This document shows positions 1 through 5,327 of a stretch of DNA of 5,327 bases, in pieces. Position 1 is the stretch's first letter, and each line of letters starts with the position of its first letter. The notes below the pieces were generated by a model. That model was not told the origin of the DNA. It did no database searches and worked only from the letters and a program-made list of their open reading frames with translations. Source of the stretch: Peptostreptococcaceae bacterium (lineage in GTDB: Bacteria; Bacillota; Clostridia; Peptostreptococcales; Peptostreptococcaceae); NCBI GenBank assembly GCA_017425305.1, contig JAFOOW010000112.1:1-5327 (forward strand), in the 5' to 3' direction. The position numbers and the translations under genes were made by a program.

Positions 1-628
1 TATCATATGGACTTTCTACTGATCTTAAGTATGGATAACTATCACTAAAAACTTCTTCACTATTTTCTGTGTTTCCTGAAGATGTTGAGAAATATAGTGG
101 TAGTATTGGCGAACCTTCATAAGTTATAATTTGTCCTTTTGTTTCGTTTACAGCTTGTTTTATTTTAGGGTAAAATTCATTTATCCATTCTTCACCATTA
201 GTTTTTAGTAGATCTTCTTCACTTTTATATTCTTGGCAATGTGTATAATCTGTACATACCACAGCATCTTTATGTTTCTTTCCTTGTTCTTTATTGTAAA
301 TAGTAAAGGTTCTTGCTGCAATTGCTTGAGCTTTTAGCGCTTCTATATTAAATTTAGCAGACATCTCTCCAGATAAAACTCCATACAGGTATTCTTCTAT
401 ATCTATATTTTGTACTTTTTTATTTTTATGATTATATACCTTTATAGTTGGTGCTTCTTTATCTATAGTTTCATAGTTTTTTATTTCTTTATCTAATATA
501 TTCTGTTGTTTATATGTATCATATTTATATTCTACATTTACATCATTATATGCAATCACTGATATAAACACTGGAACTAATATAGTACATAACAATATGC
601 TTCCTAGAACTAAAAAAGGGTTCTTCAT
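1..628 (-). CDS. spoIID: SpoIID, sporulation peptidoglycan lytic transglycosylase (5' part; C-terminus beyond window)
   Basis: SpoIID is a membrane-anchored lytic transglycosylase. With SpoIIM and SpoIIP it remodels septal peptidoglycan so that the mother cell can engulf the forespore. The frame opens with ATG at 628 and stays open for 209 codons to the left edge; the family is usually about 330-350 residues, so roughly the last third is missing. Residues 5-27 form one hydrophobic segment after a short Lys-containing start, fitting an N-terminal membrane anchor. The SpoIID domain motif GVLSGEM (83-89) is followed by EALKAQAIAARTF (96-108). Glu88 corresponds to the catalytic glutamate of the family and carries the same number as in B. 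subtilis. His119, Cys125, His130 and Cys131 fall where the C. difficile enzyme binds zinc. STSSGNTENSEEVF (181-194) is the conserved glycine-rich region. An AAGGAGG Shine-Dalgarno at 636-642, 7 nt upstream, supports the start. The gene lies 76 bp after murA, behind a probable sigma-E promoter. Confidence 0.95.
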   Translation of the reverse strand, partial: MKNPFLVLGSILLCTILVPVFISVIAYNDVNVEYKYDTYKQQNILDKEIKNYETIDKEAPTIKVYNHKNKKVQNIDIEEYLYGVLSGEMSAKFNIEALKAQAIAARTFTIYNKEQGKKHKDAVVCTDYTHCQEYKSEEDLLKTNGEEWINEFYPKIKQAVNETKGQIITYEGSPILPLYFSTSSGNTENSEEVFSDSYPYLRSVESPYD

Positions 629-665
629 AAAATTTCCTCCTTAGATTTATACTTCTAATCAATAA

Positions 666-695
666 ATTTTATGAACAACCCTATATTTTTATTAC
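666..695 (-). promoter_or_regulatory. Probable sigma-E-type promoter of spoIID
   Basis: In the gap between murA and spoIID the minus strand reads GTAATAAA (695-688), a 14-nt spacer, then CATAAAAT (673-666). This resembles the mother-cell sigma-E consensus known from Bacillus and C. difficile (a -35 like GTMATATT and a -10 like CATACAAT, 13-15 nt apart). Transcription would start near 658-660, about 30 nt before the spoIID ATG. spoIID is a classic sigma-E gene, so the position fits the expected regulation. The -35 match is imperfect and the gap is very AT-rich, so chance similarity is possible. I see no intrinsic terminator between murA and spoIID, so read-through from murA may also occur. Confidence 0.5.
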
Positions 696-704
696 TATTT
701 ATTT

Positions 705-1958
705 TTAGTCTTCTATTATTTCTATGTTTCCACCTAATGCAGTTATTTTCTTATCTATATCTACATATCCTCTTTGTATATGGTATATATCACCTATTTC
801 AGTTTCACCTTCAGCTATAAGTCCACATAATATTAATGCCGCTCCAGCTCTTAAATCTGTAGCTTTAACCTTAGAACCATATAACTTATCTACTCCTGTT
901 ACTATAGCGCTTCTACCTTCTATTTTTATGTTAGCACCCATTCTGTTAAATTCTGCTACGTGCATAAATCTATTTTCAAAAACAGTTTCTATAACTACAC
1001 CTGTTCCATTAGCAACTACATCCATAGCCATGAATTGAGCTTGAACATCTGTTGGGAATCCTGGATGTGGTAAAGTTTTTATATCTACAGACTTTAACAC
1101 TTCTGGTCCTATTACTCTTACTGCATTTTCCATTTCTATTACTTCACAACCAGCTTCTATTAATTTAGCTGTAACTGGTTTTAAATGCTCCATTATTACA
1201 TTTTCTATAGTTATATCACCTTTTGTCATAGCTGCTGCTACCATATATGTAGCTGCTTCTATTCTATCAGGAATTACATTGTGTTCTGCACCTTTTAATG
1301 ACTTAACACCTTTTATTTTTATAGTGTTAGTTCCGGCACCTTTTACATCAGCTCCCATTTCATTTAAGAAGTTAGCTAAATCTACTATTTCTGGTTCCTC
1401 TGCTGCATTTTCTATTATAGTAGTTCCTTCTGCTAATGATGCTGCAAGCATTATATTTTCTGTAGCTCCTACCGATGGGAAGTCTAAGTATAGTTTAGAT
1501 CCTACTAATTTTTCTGTATTAGCTTCTACAAATCCATGATCTATTATTACATTTGCACCTAATGCTTTAAATCCTTTTAAATGTAAATCTATAGGTCTAG
1601 TTCCTATAGCACATCCTCCTGGCATAGATATTTTAGTTTTGTTGAATCTTGCTAATAATGGTCCCATTACTAAGAAAGATGCTCTCATTTTTCTAACTAG
1701 TTCATATGGAGCTTCACAAGTAGTTATATTACTTGCATCTACAGTTAAGTTTCCGTCCTTATACTCAACTTCCGCCCCTAAATGTCTTAATAAATCTGAT
1801 ATTACATGAACATCCTTTAAATCTGGAACTCCTTTTAATACAGACTTTCCTTCTGCTAATAATGTAGCTGCTATTATTGGTAATACTGCATTTTTTGCAC
1901 CATCTATTTTAACTTTTCCTACAAGTGGATTACTTTTTCTAACTATAATCTTTGCCAT
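705..1958 (-). CDS. murA: UDP-N-acetylglucosamine 1-carboxyvinyltransferase (MurA)
   Basis: MurA is cytoplasmic and transfers enolpyruvate from phosphoenolpyruvate to UDP-GlcNAc, the first committed step of peptidoglycan synthesis. The 417-residue product has the full family length and the two-domain EPSP-synthase fold signature. Visible landmarks are the substrate-binding Lys22-Asn23 in DGAKNA (19-24), the loop [11 protein letters not shown] (114-124) with catalytic Cys116, HPGFPTD (298-304) with the conserved aspartate Asp304, and DLRAGAAL (368-375) with HIQRGY near the C-terminus, matching the conserved arginines. Cys116 is the residue fosfomycin alkylates; a Cys-to-Asp change there causes resistance in some bacteria and is not present. 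The ATG at 1958 is preceded by a purine-rich site, AAGGTGAGGAG (1980-1970). The gene begins 28 bp after the YwmB-family gene, so the two are probably co-transcribed. Firmicutes often carry two MurA paralogues; the ywmB-murA-spoIID context points to the MurAA type. Confidence 0.97.
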   Translation of the reverse strand: MAKIIVRKSNPLVGKVKIDGAKNAVLPIIAATLLAEGKSVLKGVPDLKDVHVISDLLRHLGAEVEYKDGNLTVDASNITTCEAPYELVRKMRASFLVMGPLLARFNKTKISMPGGCAIGTRPIDLHLKGFKALGANVIIDHGFVEANTEKLVGSKLYLDFPSVGATENIMLAASLAEGTTIIENAAEEPEIVDLANFLNEMGADVKGAGTNTIKIKGVKSLKGAEHNVIPDRIEAATYMVAAAMTKGDITIENVIMEHLKPVTAKLIEAGCEVIEMENAVRVIGPEVLKSVDIKTLPHPGFPTDVQAQFMAMDVVANGTGVVIETVFENRFMHVAEFNRMGANIKIEGRSAIVTGVDKLYGSKVKATDLRAGAALILCGLIAEGETEIGDIYHIQRGYVDIDKKITALGGNIEIIED

Positions 1959-1986
1959 TTTTACTGTCTCTCCTCACCTTAAAATA

Positions 1987-2733
1987 TTAATAATCTAATT
2001 TTATTATTGGTGTAGCTATATATATCATTGTTGTCTCTTCGTTCTCGCTATACCTAAATCCTATATTTAAATTTATCTTATTTCCTAAGTATTCTAAATA
2101 ATCAGTCTTTATTTTTTTGCTAAAAGCTGTTACTGATATTAAGTTCTCATCTTCTATCTTATCAATTTCTTTAGCACTCATATTATATAATATTTTGTCT
2201 AAAATATCATTATATTTGTCTAATTGTAACTTTTTTTCGTATTCTCCGGCAATACAAGTATAAATATCTACCTTATCTGAATACGTATTTAAAGTTTTTT
2301 CTACGATTGCATAAATATCCACTATATCTTTATATACTTTATTGTCTAATATGTCAACTATAATATAAGACTCTTTTTTATTTTTATTTGCAACTATTAT
2401 AGAAATATTTTTTTCAGCTTCCTCAATTTGAGCATATACCTGGCTTTGAGCTTTATTGTTTTTCTCTATCCACTTAATATTAGCTTCTTCTAATCCTAAG
2501 CTAGAAATTATATCCAAAGAGATGTTTTTCATTTCTTCTTTATTTAAAGTTTTATTTAAATAAGCATTTGATTTTAAATTATAAAATTTAAAGTTACTAT
2601 CTAAATTTTCAAAAGTATTAACTAAACTTGTGTATCCATTATTCTGTTCTTGATTTATTGATTCTGCATAGCAAACTATTATTCCTAATAAAAATACTAT
2701 TATAATACTTATAATACCTAATATTTTTTTCAT
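1987..2733 (-). CDS. YwmB-family secreted protein (DUF1779 / 'TATA-box binding' family)
   Basis: The product has 248 residues and an unknown cellular function. Residues 1-23 form a signal peptide: MKK, a hydrophobic run from I4 to V20, then CYA before Glu24, which suits signal peptidase I cleavage. The rest is hydrophilic and Lys/Glu-rich, so it probably lies outside the membrane. The C-terminal half carries the family signature: YTCIAGEY (158-165), LISVTAFS (198-205), NLNIGFRYSENEETTMIYIA (221-240) and the ending TPIIKLDY. Members sit just upstream of murA and spoIID in many Firmicutes (ywmB-murAA-spoIID in B. subtilis), as here. The 'TATA-box binding' family name reflects fold similarity only and does not imply DNA binding by a secreted protein. 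I chose the ATG at 2733 because AGAGGGG (2749-2743) lies 9 nt upstream; an in-frame TTG at 2757 would add eight residues but has no ribosome binding site. The gene is likely the first of a ywmB-murA unit. Confidence 0.85.
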   Translation of the reverse strand: MKKILGIISIIIVFLLGIIVCYAESINQEQNNGYTSLVNTFENLDSNFKFYNLKSNAYLNKTLNKEEMKNISLDIISSLGLEEANIKWIEKNNKAQSQVYAQIEEAEKNISIIVANKNKKESYIIVDILDNKVYKDIVDIYAIVEKTLNTYSDKVDIYTCIAGEYEKKLQLDKYNDILDKILYNMSAKEIDKIEDENLISVTAFSKKIKTDYLEYLGNKINLNIGFRYSENEETTMIYIATPIIKLDY

Positions 2734-2742
2734 ATTAATCAT

Positions 2743-2749
2743 CCCCTCT
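2743..2749 (-). promoter_or_regulatory. Shine-Dalgarno site fixing the YwmB-family start
   Basis: AGAGGGG on the minus strand lies 9 nt upstream of the ATG at 2733. It lies inside the coding region of the longer TTG-initiated reading, which argues for the shorter protein starting MKKIL. Five of its seven bases form the 3' arm of the inverted repeat 2745-2794. Confidence 0.75.
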
Positions 2750-2794
2750 ATAAACAATAACTTATACTATGAATTATTAACAAATTTATAGAGG
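2745..2794 (-). other. Inverted repeat that can sequester the ywmB ribosome binding site
   Basis: On the minus strand CCTCTATAAA (2794-2785) is a perfect 10-nt complement of TTTATAGAGG (2754-2745), with a 30-nt loop. Inside the loop AATAA (2778-2774) can also pair with TTATT (2760-2756). The 3' arm contains AGAGG of the Shine-Dalgarno sequence, so folding would mask most of it. The pairing is direct from the sequence; a regulatory role is inference. The stem has only three G-C pairs, so stability would be modest. Confidence 0.5.
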
Positions 2795-2802
2795 TTATAC
2801 TG

Positions 2803-2808
2803 ATTATA
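2803..2808 (-). promoter_or_regulatory. Possible -10 element for the ywmB-murA unit
   Basis: TATAAT occurs on the minus strand at 2808-2803, between the glmS terminator and the YwmB-family gene, where a promoter is needed if the terminator works. No convincing -35 is visible: about 17 nt upstream the sequence is CATATA, and a better match, TTTTCA, is 21 nt away. In such AT-rich DNA a -10 match alone is weak evidence. Transcription from it would begin near 2796, so the inverted repeat at 2794-2745 would lie at the very 5' end of the mRNA. Confidence 0.3.
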
Positions 2809-2841
2809 AATATTCATATTAGGTTTATATGAAAATTTTTC

Positions 2842-2881
2842 AAAAAAAGACCTATACGATTATCTATCATATAAGTCTTTT
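2842..2881 (-). terminator. Rho-independent terminator of glmS
   Basis: Twelve bases after the glmS stop codon the minus strand forms a 16-bp stem: 5' arm 2881-2866 starting AAAAGAC, 5-nt loop AGATA (2865-2861), 3' arm 2860-2845 ending GGTCTTTT. The stem contains two G-U pairs. The T-run continues to 2842, giving seven T's in a row. It would end the glmM-glmS transcript and separate it from ywmB-murA. The opposite strand also has a T-rich run after the stem, but there is no plus-strand gene to terminate. Confidence 0.88.
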
Positions 2882-2893
2882 GTGTTTTATATA

Positions 2894-4720
2894 TTATTCA
2901 ACTGTAACTGACTTAGCTAAGTTTCTTGGCTTATCTACATCACAACCTCTTTCAACAGCAACATAGTATGATAATAATTGAAGAGGTATAACTGTTAATA
3001 TACTTGATAAAACATCATCTACATTTGGAACATATATTACGTGGTCAGATGATTTTTCAACTTCTTTATTCTTTTCTTGAGCTATAGCTATTACATAAGC
3101 ACCTCTAGCTCTAACCTCTTCCATGTTAGAAACCATTTTTTCAAATAAATCTTCTTGAGATGCAACTGCTATTACTGGAGTTCCTTTTTCAATTAACGCT
3201 ATTGTACCATGCTTTAATTCTCCAGCAGCAAATGCTTCTGCATGAATGTATGATATTTCTTTTATCTTTAAAGCACCTTCCATAGCTATATTGTAATCTA
3301 AGCCTCTACCTAAGTAGAAAGCACTATGCTTTTCTTTTAAAGTCTTAGCTATTTCTTTTATTTTATCTTCTTGCTTTAATGCCTCTTCTACTTTGCTTGG
3401 CATTTCTTTTAATTTTTCTATCATTTCATTGTAGTACTCTTTAGTTATAGTACCTTTCTTTATAGCAAAATCTAATGCTATCATGTAGAATGATACTAAT
3501 TGAGTTGTATATGCTTTAGTTGAAGCAACAGATATTTCTGGTCCAGCCCAAGTGTAGAATACATCATCAGACTCTCTTGCTATTGAAGATCCAACAACAT
3601 TTGTTACTGATAATATTCTAGCTCCTCTTTCTTTAGCATATCTTAATGATGCTAATGTATCTGCAGTTTCACCTGATTGACTTACTAATATTAATAATGT
3701 CTTATCATCTATAAATGGATCTCTATATCTGAACTCAGATGCTATATCAGTTATTACAGGTATTTTAGCAAACTTTTCTATAGCATACTTTCCTACAAGA
3801 CCTGCATGATAAGCAGTCCCACATGCCACTATATAAACTCTATTTATTTTATCTAAGTCTTCCTTAGTCATTTTTATATCATCTAAATGGATTTCTCCAT
3901 TTTCATTTAATCTTCTTATTAAAGTTTCCTTTACTCCATTTGGTTGTTCATATACTTCTTTTAACATGAAGTGTTCATATCCACCTTTAGATGCAGCTTC
4001 CACATCCCATGTTATTTCATTTACTTCTTTTTCTACTACTTCTCTATTTTCATTTAATATAGTTACTTTGTTTCCTACCATGTGAACAAATTCACCATTT
4101 TCTAAGAAGTATACTTTTCTAGTATACTTTAATATTGCAGGTATATCTGATGCTATGAAGTTTTCATCTTCTCCAAGACCAACAACTAATGGACTATCTT
4201 TTCTAACTGCAACTAATTCATTGTTGTTATCAGCACATACTACACCTAATGCATACGCACCTCTTAATTTTTGAGTTGCTTTATAAACTGCATCTAATAA
4301 ATTACCTTCATAGTATTTATCAACTAGGTGAGCTACTACTTCTGTATCTGTTTGAGATAAGAATTTTACACCTTCTGCTTGTAACTCTTCTTTTAATTCC
4401 ATGTAGTTTTCTATTATACCATTGTGAACTACAGCTATTGTTTTATCCATATTAAAGTGAGGATGTGAGTTAACATCTGATGGCTCTCCATGAGTTGCCC
4501 ATCTTGTATGTCCTATTCCTAATCCACCTTGTATTGGGTTTTGTTCTAAGTTCTCAGCTAATACAGCTAATCTTCCTTTGAATTTTCTTATTTCTAATTC
4601 ATTTCCAGTGTTTACTGCAACACCTGCAGAGTCATATCCTCTGTATTCAAGCTTTGAAAGTCCTTCTATTAGAACTTCTGTAGCCATTCTATTTCCTAAG
4701 TATCCAACTATACCACACAT
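2894..4720 (-). CDS. glmS: Glutamine-fructose-6-phosphate aminotransferase, isomerizing (GlmS)
   Basis: GlmS converts fructose-6-phosphate and glutamine to glucosamine-6-phosphate and glutamate in the cytoplasm, the entry step to UDP-GlcNAc. The 608-residue product is full length. Residues 1 to about 220 are the class-II glutamine amidotransferase domain: MCGIVGY places the nucleophile Cys2 at the mature N-terminus, followed by YRGYDSAG (26-33), TRWATHG (72-78) and HNGIIENY (99-106). Two SIS sugar-isomerase domains follow. The first has SQSGET (347-352) and STKAYTTQL (400-408). The second has KEISYIHAEAFAAGELKHG (487-505), with the conserved Glu488 and His504. The C-terminus DKPRNLAKSVTVE carries the catalytic lysine Lys603. 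ATG at 4720 follows AGGAGG (4734-4729) by 8 nt. Expression should be reduced by the ribozyme in its leader when glucosamine-6-phosphate is plentiful. glmM is the upstream neighbour, and a strong terminator follows. Confidence 0.98.
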   Translation of the reverse strand: MCGIVGYLGNRMATEVLIEGLSKLEYRGYDSAGVAVNTGNELEIRKFKGRLAVLAENLEQNPIQGGLGIGHTRWATHGEPSDVNSHPHFNMDKTIAVVHNGIIENYMELKEELQAEGVKFLSQTDTEVVAHLVDKYYEGNLLDAVYKATQKLRGAYALGVVCADNNNELVAVRKDSPLVVGLGEDENFIASDIPAILKYTRKVYFLENGEFVHMVGNKVTILNENREVVEKEVNEITWDVEAASKGGYEHFMLKEVYEQPNGVKETLIRRLNENGEIHLDDIKMTKEDLDKINRVYIVACGTAYHAGLVGKYAIEKFAKIPVITDIASEFRYRDPFIDDKTLLILVSQSGETADTLASLRYAKERGARILSVTNVVGSSIARESDDVFYTWAGPEISVASTKAYTTQLVSFYMIALDFAIKKGTITKEYYNEMIEKLKEMPSKVEEALKQEDKIKEIAKTLKEKHSAFYLGRGLDYNIAMEGALKIKEISYIHAEAFAAGELKHGTIALIEKGTPVIAVASQEDLFEKMVSNMEEVRARGAYVIAIAQEKNKEVEKSSDHVIYVPNVDDVLSSILTVIPLQLLSYYVAVERGCDVDKPRNLAKSVTVE

Positions 4721-4732
4721 ATTTGTGTCCTC

Positions 4733-4765
4733 CTAAAAATATTATTATTTATTATATATTTTTAG
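4733..4765 (-). other. AT-rich inverted repeat abutting the glmS Shine-Dalgarno
   Basis: CTAAAAATAT (4765-4756) is a perfect 10-nt complement of ATATTTTTAG (4742-4733), with a 13-nt loop. It lies between the ribozyme and glmS, and its 3' arm ends on the first two bases of the AGGAGG site (4734-4729). With eight A-U pairs out of ten the stem would be weak, and AT-rich DNA readily yields such repeats, so function is uncertain. Confidence 0.35.
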
Positions 4766-4770
4766 ATTCA

Positions 4771-4920
4771 GGTCAGTTTACATAAGCTTTCTTTTATCAA
4801 TGTAATTACTTACACTATTTGTAAAAGCTTTACGATGGTAAACACACCGCAGAGTATCCGCCGATTATTCGATAAACTCTGACCTCGTCAACTTAATTTT
4901 ATGATTAAGCCCTGGCGCTT
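4771..4920 (-). promoter_or_regulatory. glmS ribozyme-riboswitch (glucosamine-6-phosphate-activated self-cleaving RNA)
   Basis: This leader RNA uses glucosamine-6-phosphate as a cofactor to cleave itself, which leads to decay of the glmS mRNA. The expected cleavage lies between A4919 and G4918 in AAGCGCCAGG. Conserved elements follow in the right order: a P1 hairpin CTTAAT/ATTAAG (4909-4904 with 4897-4892, loop of 6), TTGACGAGGT (4891-4882), GTTTATCGA (4877-4869), CGGCGGAT (4863-4856), and the helix CAGAG/CTCTG (4881-4877 with 4854-4850). In the 3' part, GTTTAC (4843-4838) pairs with GTAAAC (4781-4776), AAGCTTT (4830-4824) with AAAGCTT (4790-4784), and TGTAA/TTACA closes a GTAA loop. The core matches the Bacillus and Thermoanaerobacter ribozymes as I remember them. 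The 3' border is approximate. Cleavage leaves a 198-nt leader ahead of the glmS start codon. Confidence 0.96.
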
Positions 4921-4924
4921 TTAT

Positions 4925-4975
4925 AGTGAATAATGAGATTAATAATTTTTAAAATATATACTCTCATTATTCACT
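4925..4975. other. 14-bp inverted repeat between glmM and the ribozyme
   Basis: AGTGAATAATGAGA (4925-4938) is a perfect complement of TCTCATTATTCACT (4962-4975), with a 23-nt AT-rich loop. On the transcribed minus strand the stem ends 6 nt before the ribozyme cleavage site and is followed by ATAAAA, not by a T-run, so it does not look like a terminator of glmM. On the plus strand it is followed by six T's (4975-4980), which resembles a terminator, but no plus-strand gene leads into it. After ribozyme cleavage the hairpin would sit almost at the 3' end of the glmM mRNA and could protect it; that role is inference. Confidence 0.7.
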
Positions 4976-4981
4976 TTTTTA

Positions 4982-5327
4982 TTAAGATAATTTACTTTGA
5001 ATTAAATTAGCTAGGTTTGTTGCTAATTCTCTTAATTGACCTTCATCTTTACCTTCTAACATAACTCTTACTAATGGTTCTGTTCCAGATGGTCTTATTA
5101 ATACTCTTCCTTCTCCAGCCATTAGCTTTTCTATTCTTTCTATTTCAGATTTTATTTCTGCATCTTCCATATACTTGTTTTTATTCTCATTTTTTATTCT
5201 TGCATTAACTAATACTTGTGGGTATTGAGTCATTACTGATGCAAGTTCTGATAAAGTTTTACCTTCTTCTTTAACTATTTGTGCTAATACTAAAGAACTT
5301 AAAACTCCATCTCCTGTTGTATTGTAA
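4982..5327 (-). CDS. glmM: Phosphoglucosamine mutase GlmM (C-terminal 114 residues; N-terminus beyond window)
   Basis: GlmM isomerises glucosamine-6-phosphate to glucosamine-1-phosphate, the step after GlmS on the way to UDP-GlcNAc. The frame is open from the right edge (first full codon at 5326) to the TAA at 4984-4982. It contributes 114 of the usual roughly 450 residues, so the catalytic serine loop and metal-binding motif lie outside the window. What is visible fits the end of the alpha-D-phosphohexomutase fold: [12 protein letters not shown] at the edge (the TTGDG region leads into the last domains), [14 protein letters not shown] (29-42), and the C-terminal phosphate-binding loop [15 protein letters not shown] (78-92). 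The ATG at 5233 is an internal methionine, not the start. The gap to glmS is 261 bp and consists mainly of the hairpin and ribozyme. I see no minus-strand terminator, so glmM and glmS are probably transcribed together and then separated by ribozyme cleavage. Confidence 0.96.
   Translation of the reverse strand, partial: YNTTGDGVLSSLVLAQIVKEEGKTLSELASVMTQYPQVLVNARIKNENKNKYMEDAEIKSEIERIEKLMAGEGRVLIRPSGTEPLVRVMLEGKDEGQLRELATNLANLIQSKLS

Noticed and set aside
724..1038. Open frame of 104 codons on the plus strand
   Set aside because: It lies entirely inside murA on the opposite strand, has no ribosome binding site, and its translation is a low-complexity shadow of murA codons.
1279..1539. Open frame of 86 codons on the plus strand
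   Set aside because: It is antisense within murA and shows no recognisable protein features; murA is conserved in full on the other strand.
2662..2676. Lipobox for lipoprotein anchoring in the YwmB-family protein (IIVC)
   Set aside because: Position -1 is Val, not Gly/Ala/Ser, and CYA before Glu24 gives a better signal peptidase I site.
2734..2757. TTG start at 2757 for the YwmB-family gene
   Set aside because: There is no Shine-Dalgarno upstream of it, the extension would precede the signal peptide, and a good site sits 9 nt before the ATG at 2733.
4249..4455. Open frame of 68 codons on the plus strand
   Set aside because: It is antisense within glmS; its Leu-rich translation follows from the AT-rich opposite strand and is not a credible membrane protein.
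4919..4924. TATAAA at the edge of the ribozyme as a -10 for a separate glmS promoter
   Set aside because: No -35 lies at a suitable distance, and a start there would fall inside the ribozyme and remove its cleavage site.
4982..5233. Stand-alone 83-codon gene starting at ATG 5233
   Set aside because: The frame continues upstream to the window edge with clear GlmM sequence, so this ATG is internal.
1..5327. Mobile elements, CRISPR array, tRNA genes, phage or toxin-antitoxin genes
   Set aside because: I found no repeat-spacer pattern, terminal repeats, transposase motifs or tRNA cloverleaf; the window is filled by housekeeping and sporulation genes with uniform codon use.

Overview
The window reads as chromosomal DNA of a low-GC (about 30% by eye), endospore-forming member of the Clostridia. 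Codons are A/T-ending, the Shine-Dalgarno sites are strong, a glmS ribozyme precedes glmS, and a SpoIID sporulation gene is present. As I recall it, the order glmM-glmS-ywmB-murA-spoIID matches Clostridioides difficile and its Peptostreptococcaceae relatives. That placement is inference from gene order, not a database match.

All genes lie on the minus strand, so transcription runs from high to low coordinates. From the right edge: the last 114 codons of glmM (4982-5327); a 261-bp leader holding a 14-bp hairpin and a full glmS ribozyme (about 4771-4920); glmS (2894-4720); a strong intrinsic terminator (2842-2881); a short leader with an inverted repeat over the ribosome binding site; a YwmB-family secreted protein gene (1987-2733); murA (705-1958), 28 bp further on; a gap carrying a probable sigma-E promoter (666-695); and the first 209 codons of spoIID (2-628), which run off the left edge. 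No intergenic gap exceeds 300 bases. I see no tRNA, rRNA, CRISPR array, insertion sequence or plus-strand gene.

The genes share a cell-wall theme. GlmS makes glucosamine-6-phosphate, GlmM isomerises it to glucosamine-1-phosphate, and GlmU (not in this window) makes UDP-GlcNAc. MurA then commits UDP-GlcNAc to peptidoglycan synthesis. SpoIID cuts peptidoglycan glycan strands during engulfment of the forespore. The ribozyme gives product feedback on glmS: glucosamine-6-phosphate is the cofactor for self-cleavage of the glmS leader. The terminator after glmS separates the amino-sugar unit from the ywmB-murA unit, and the promoter before spoIID would give sporulation-specific expression.

This is mostly a conserved core region and I find no new biological system. 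The points most worth a second look are RNA structures: a hairpin ending 6 nt before the ribozyme cleavage site, and inverted repeats that overlap the ribosome binding sites of ywmB and glmS.
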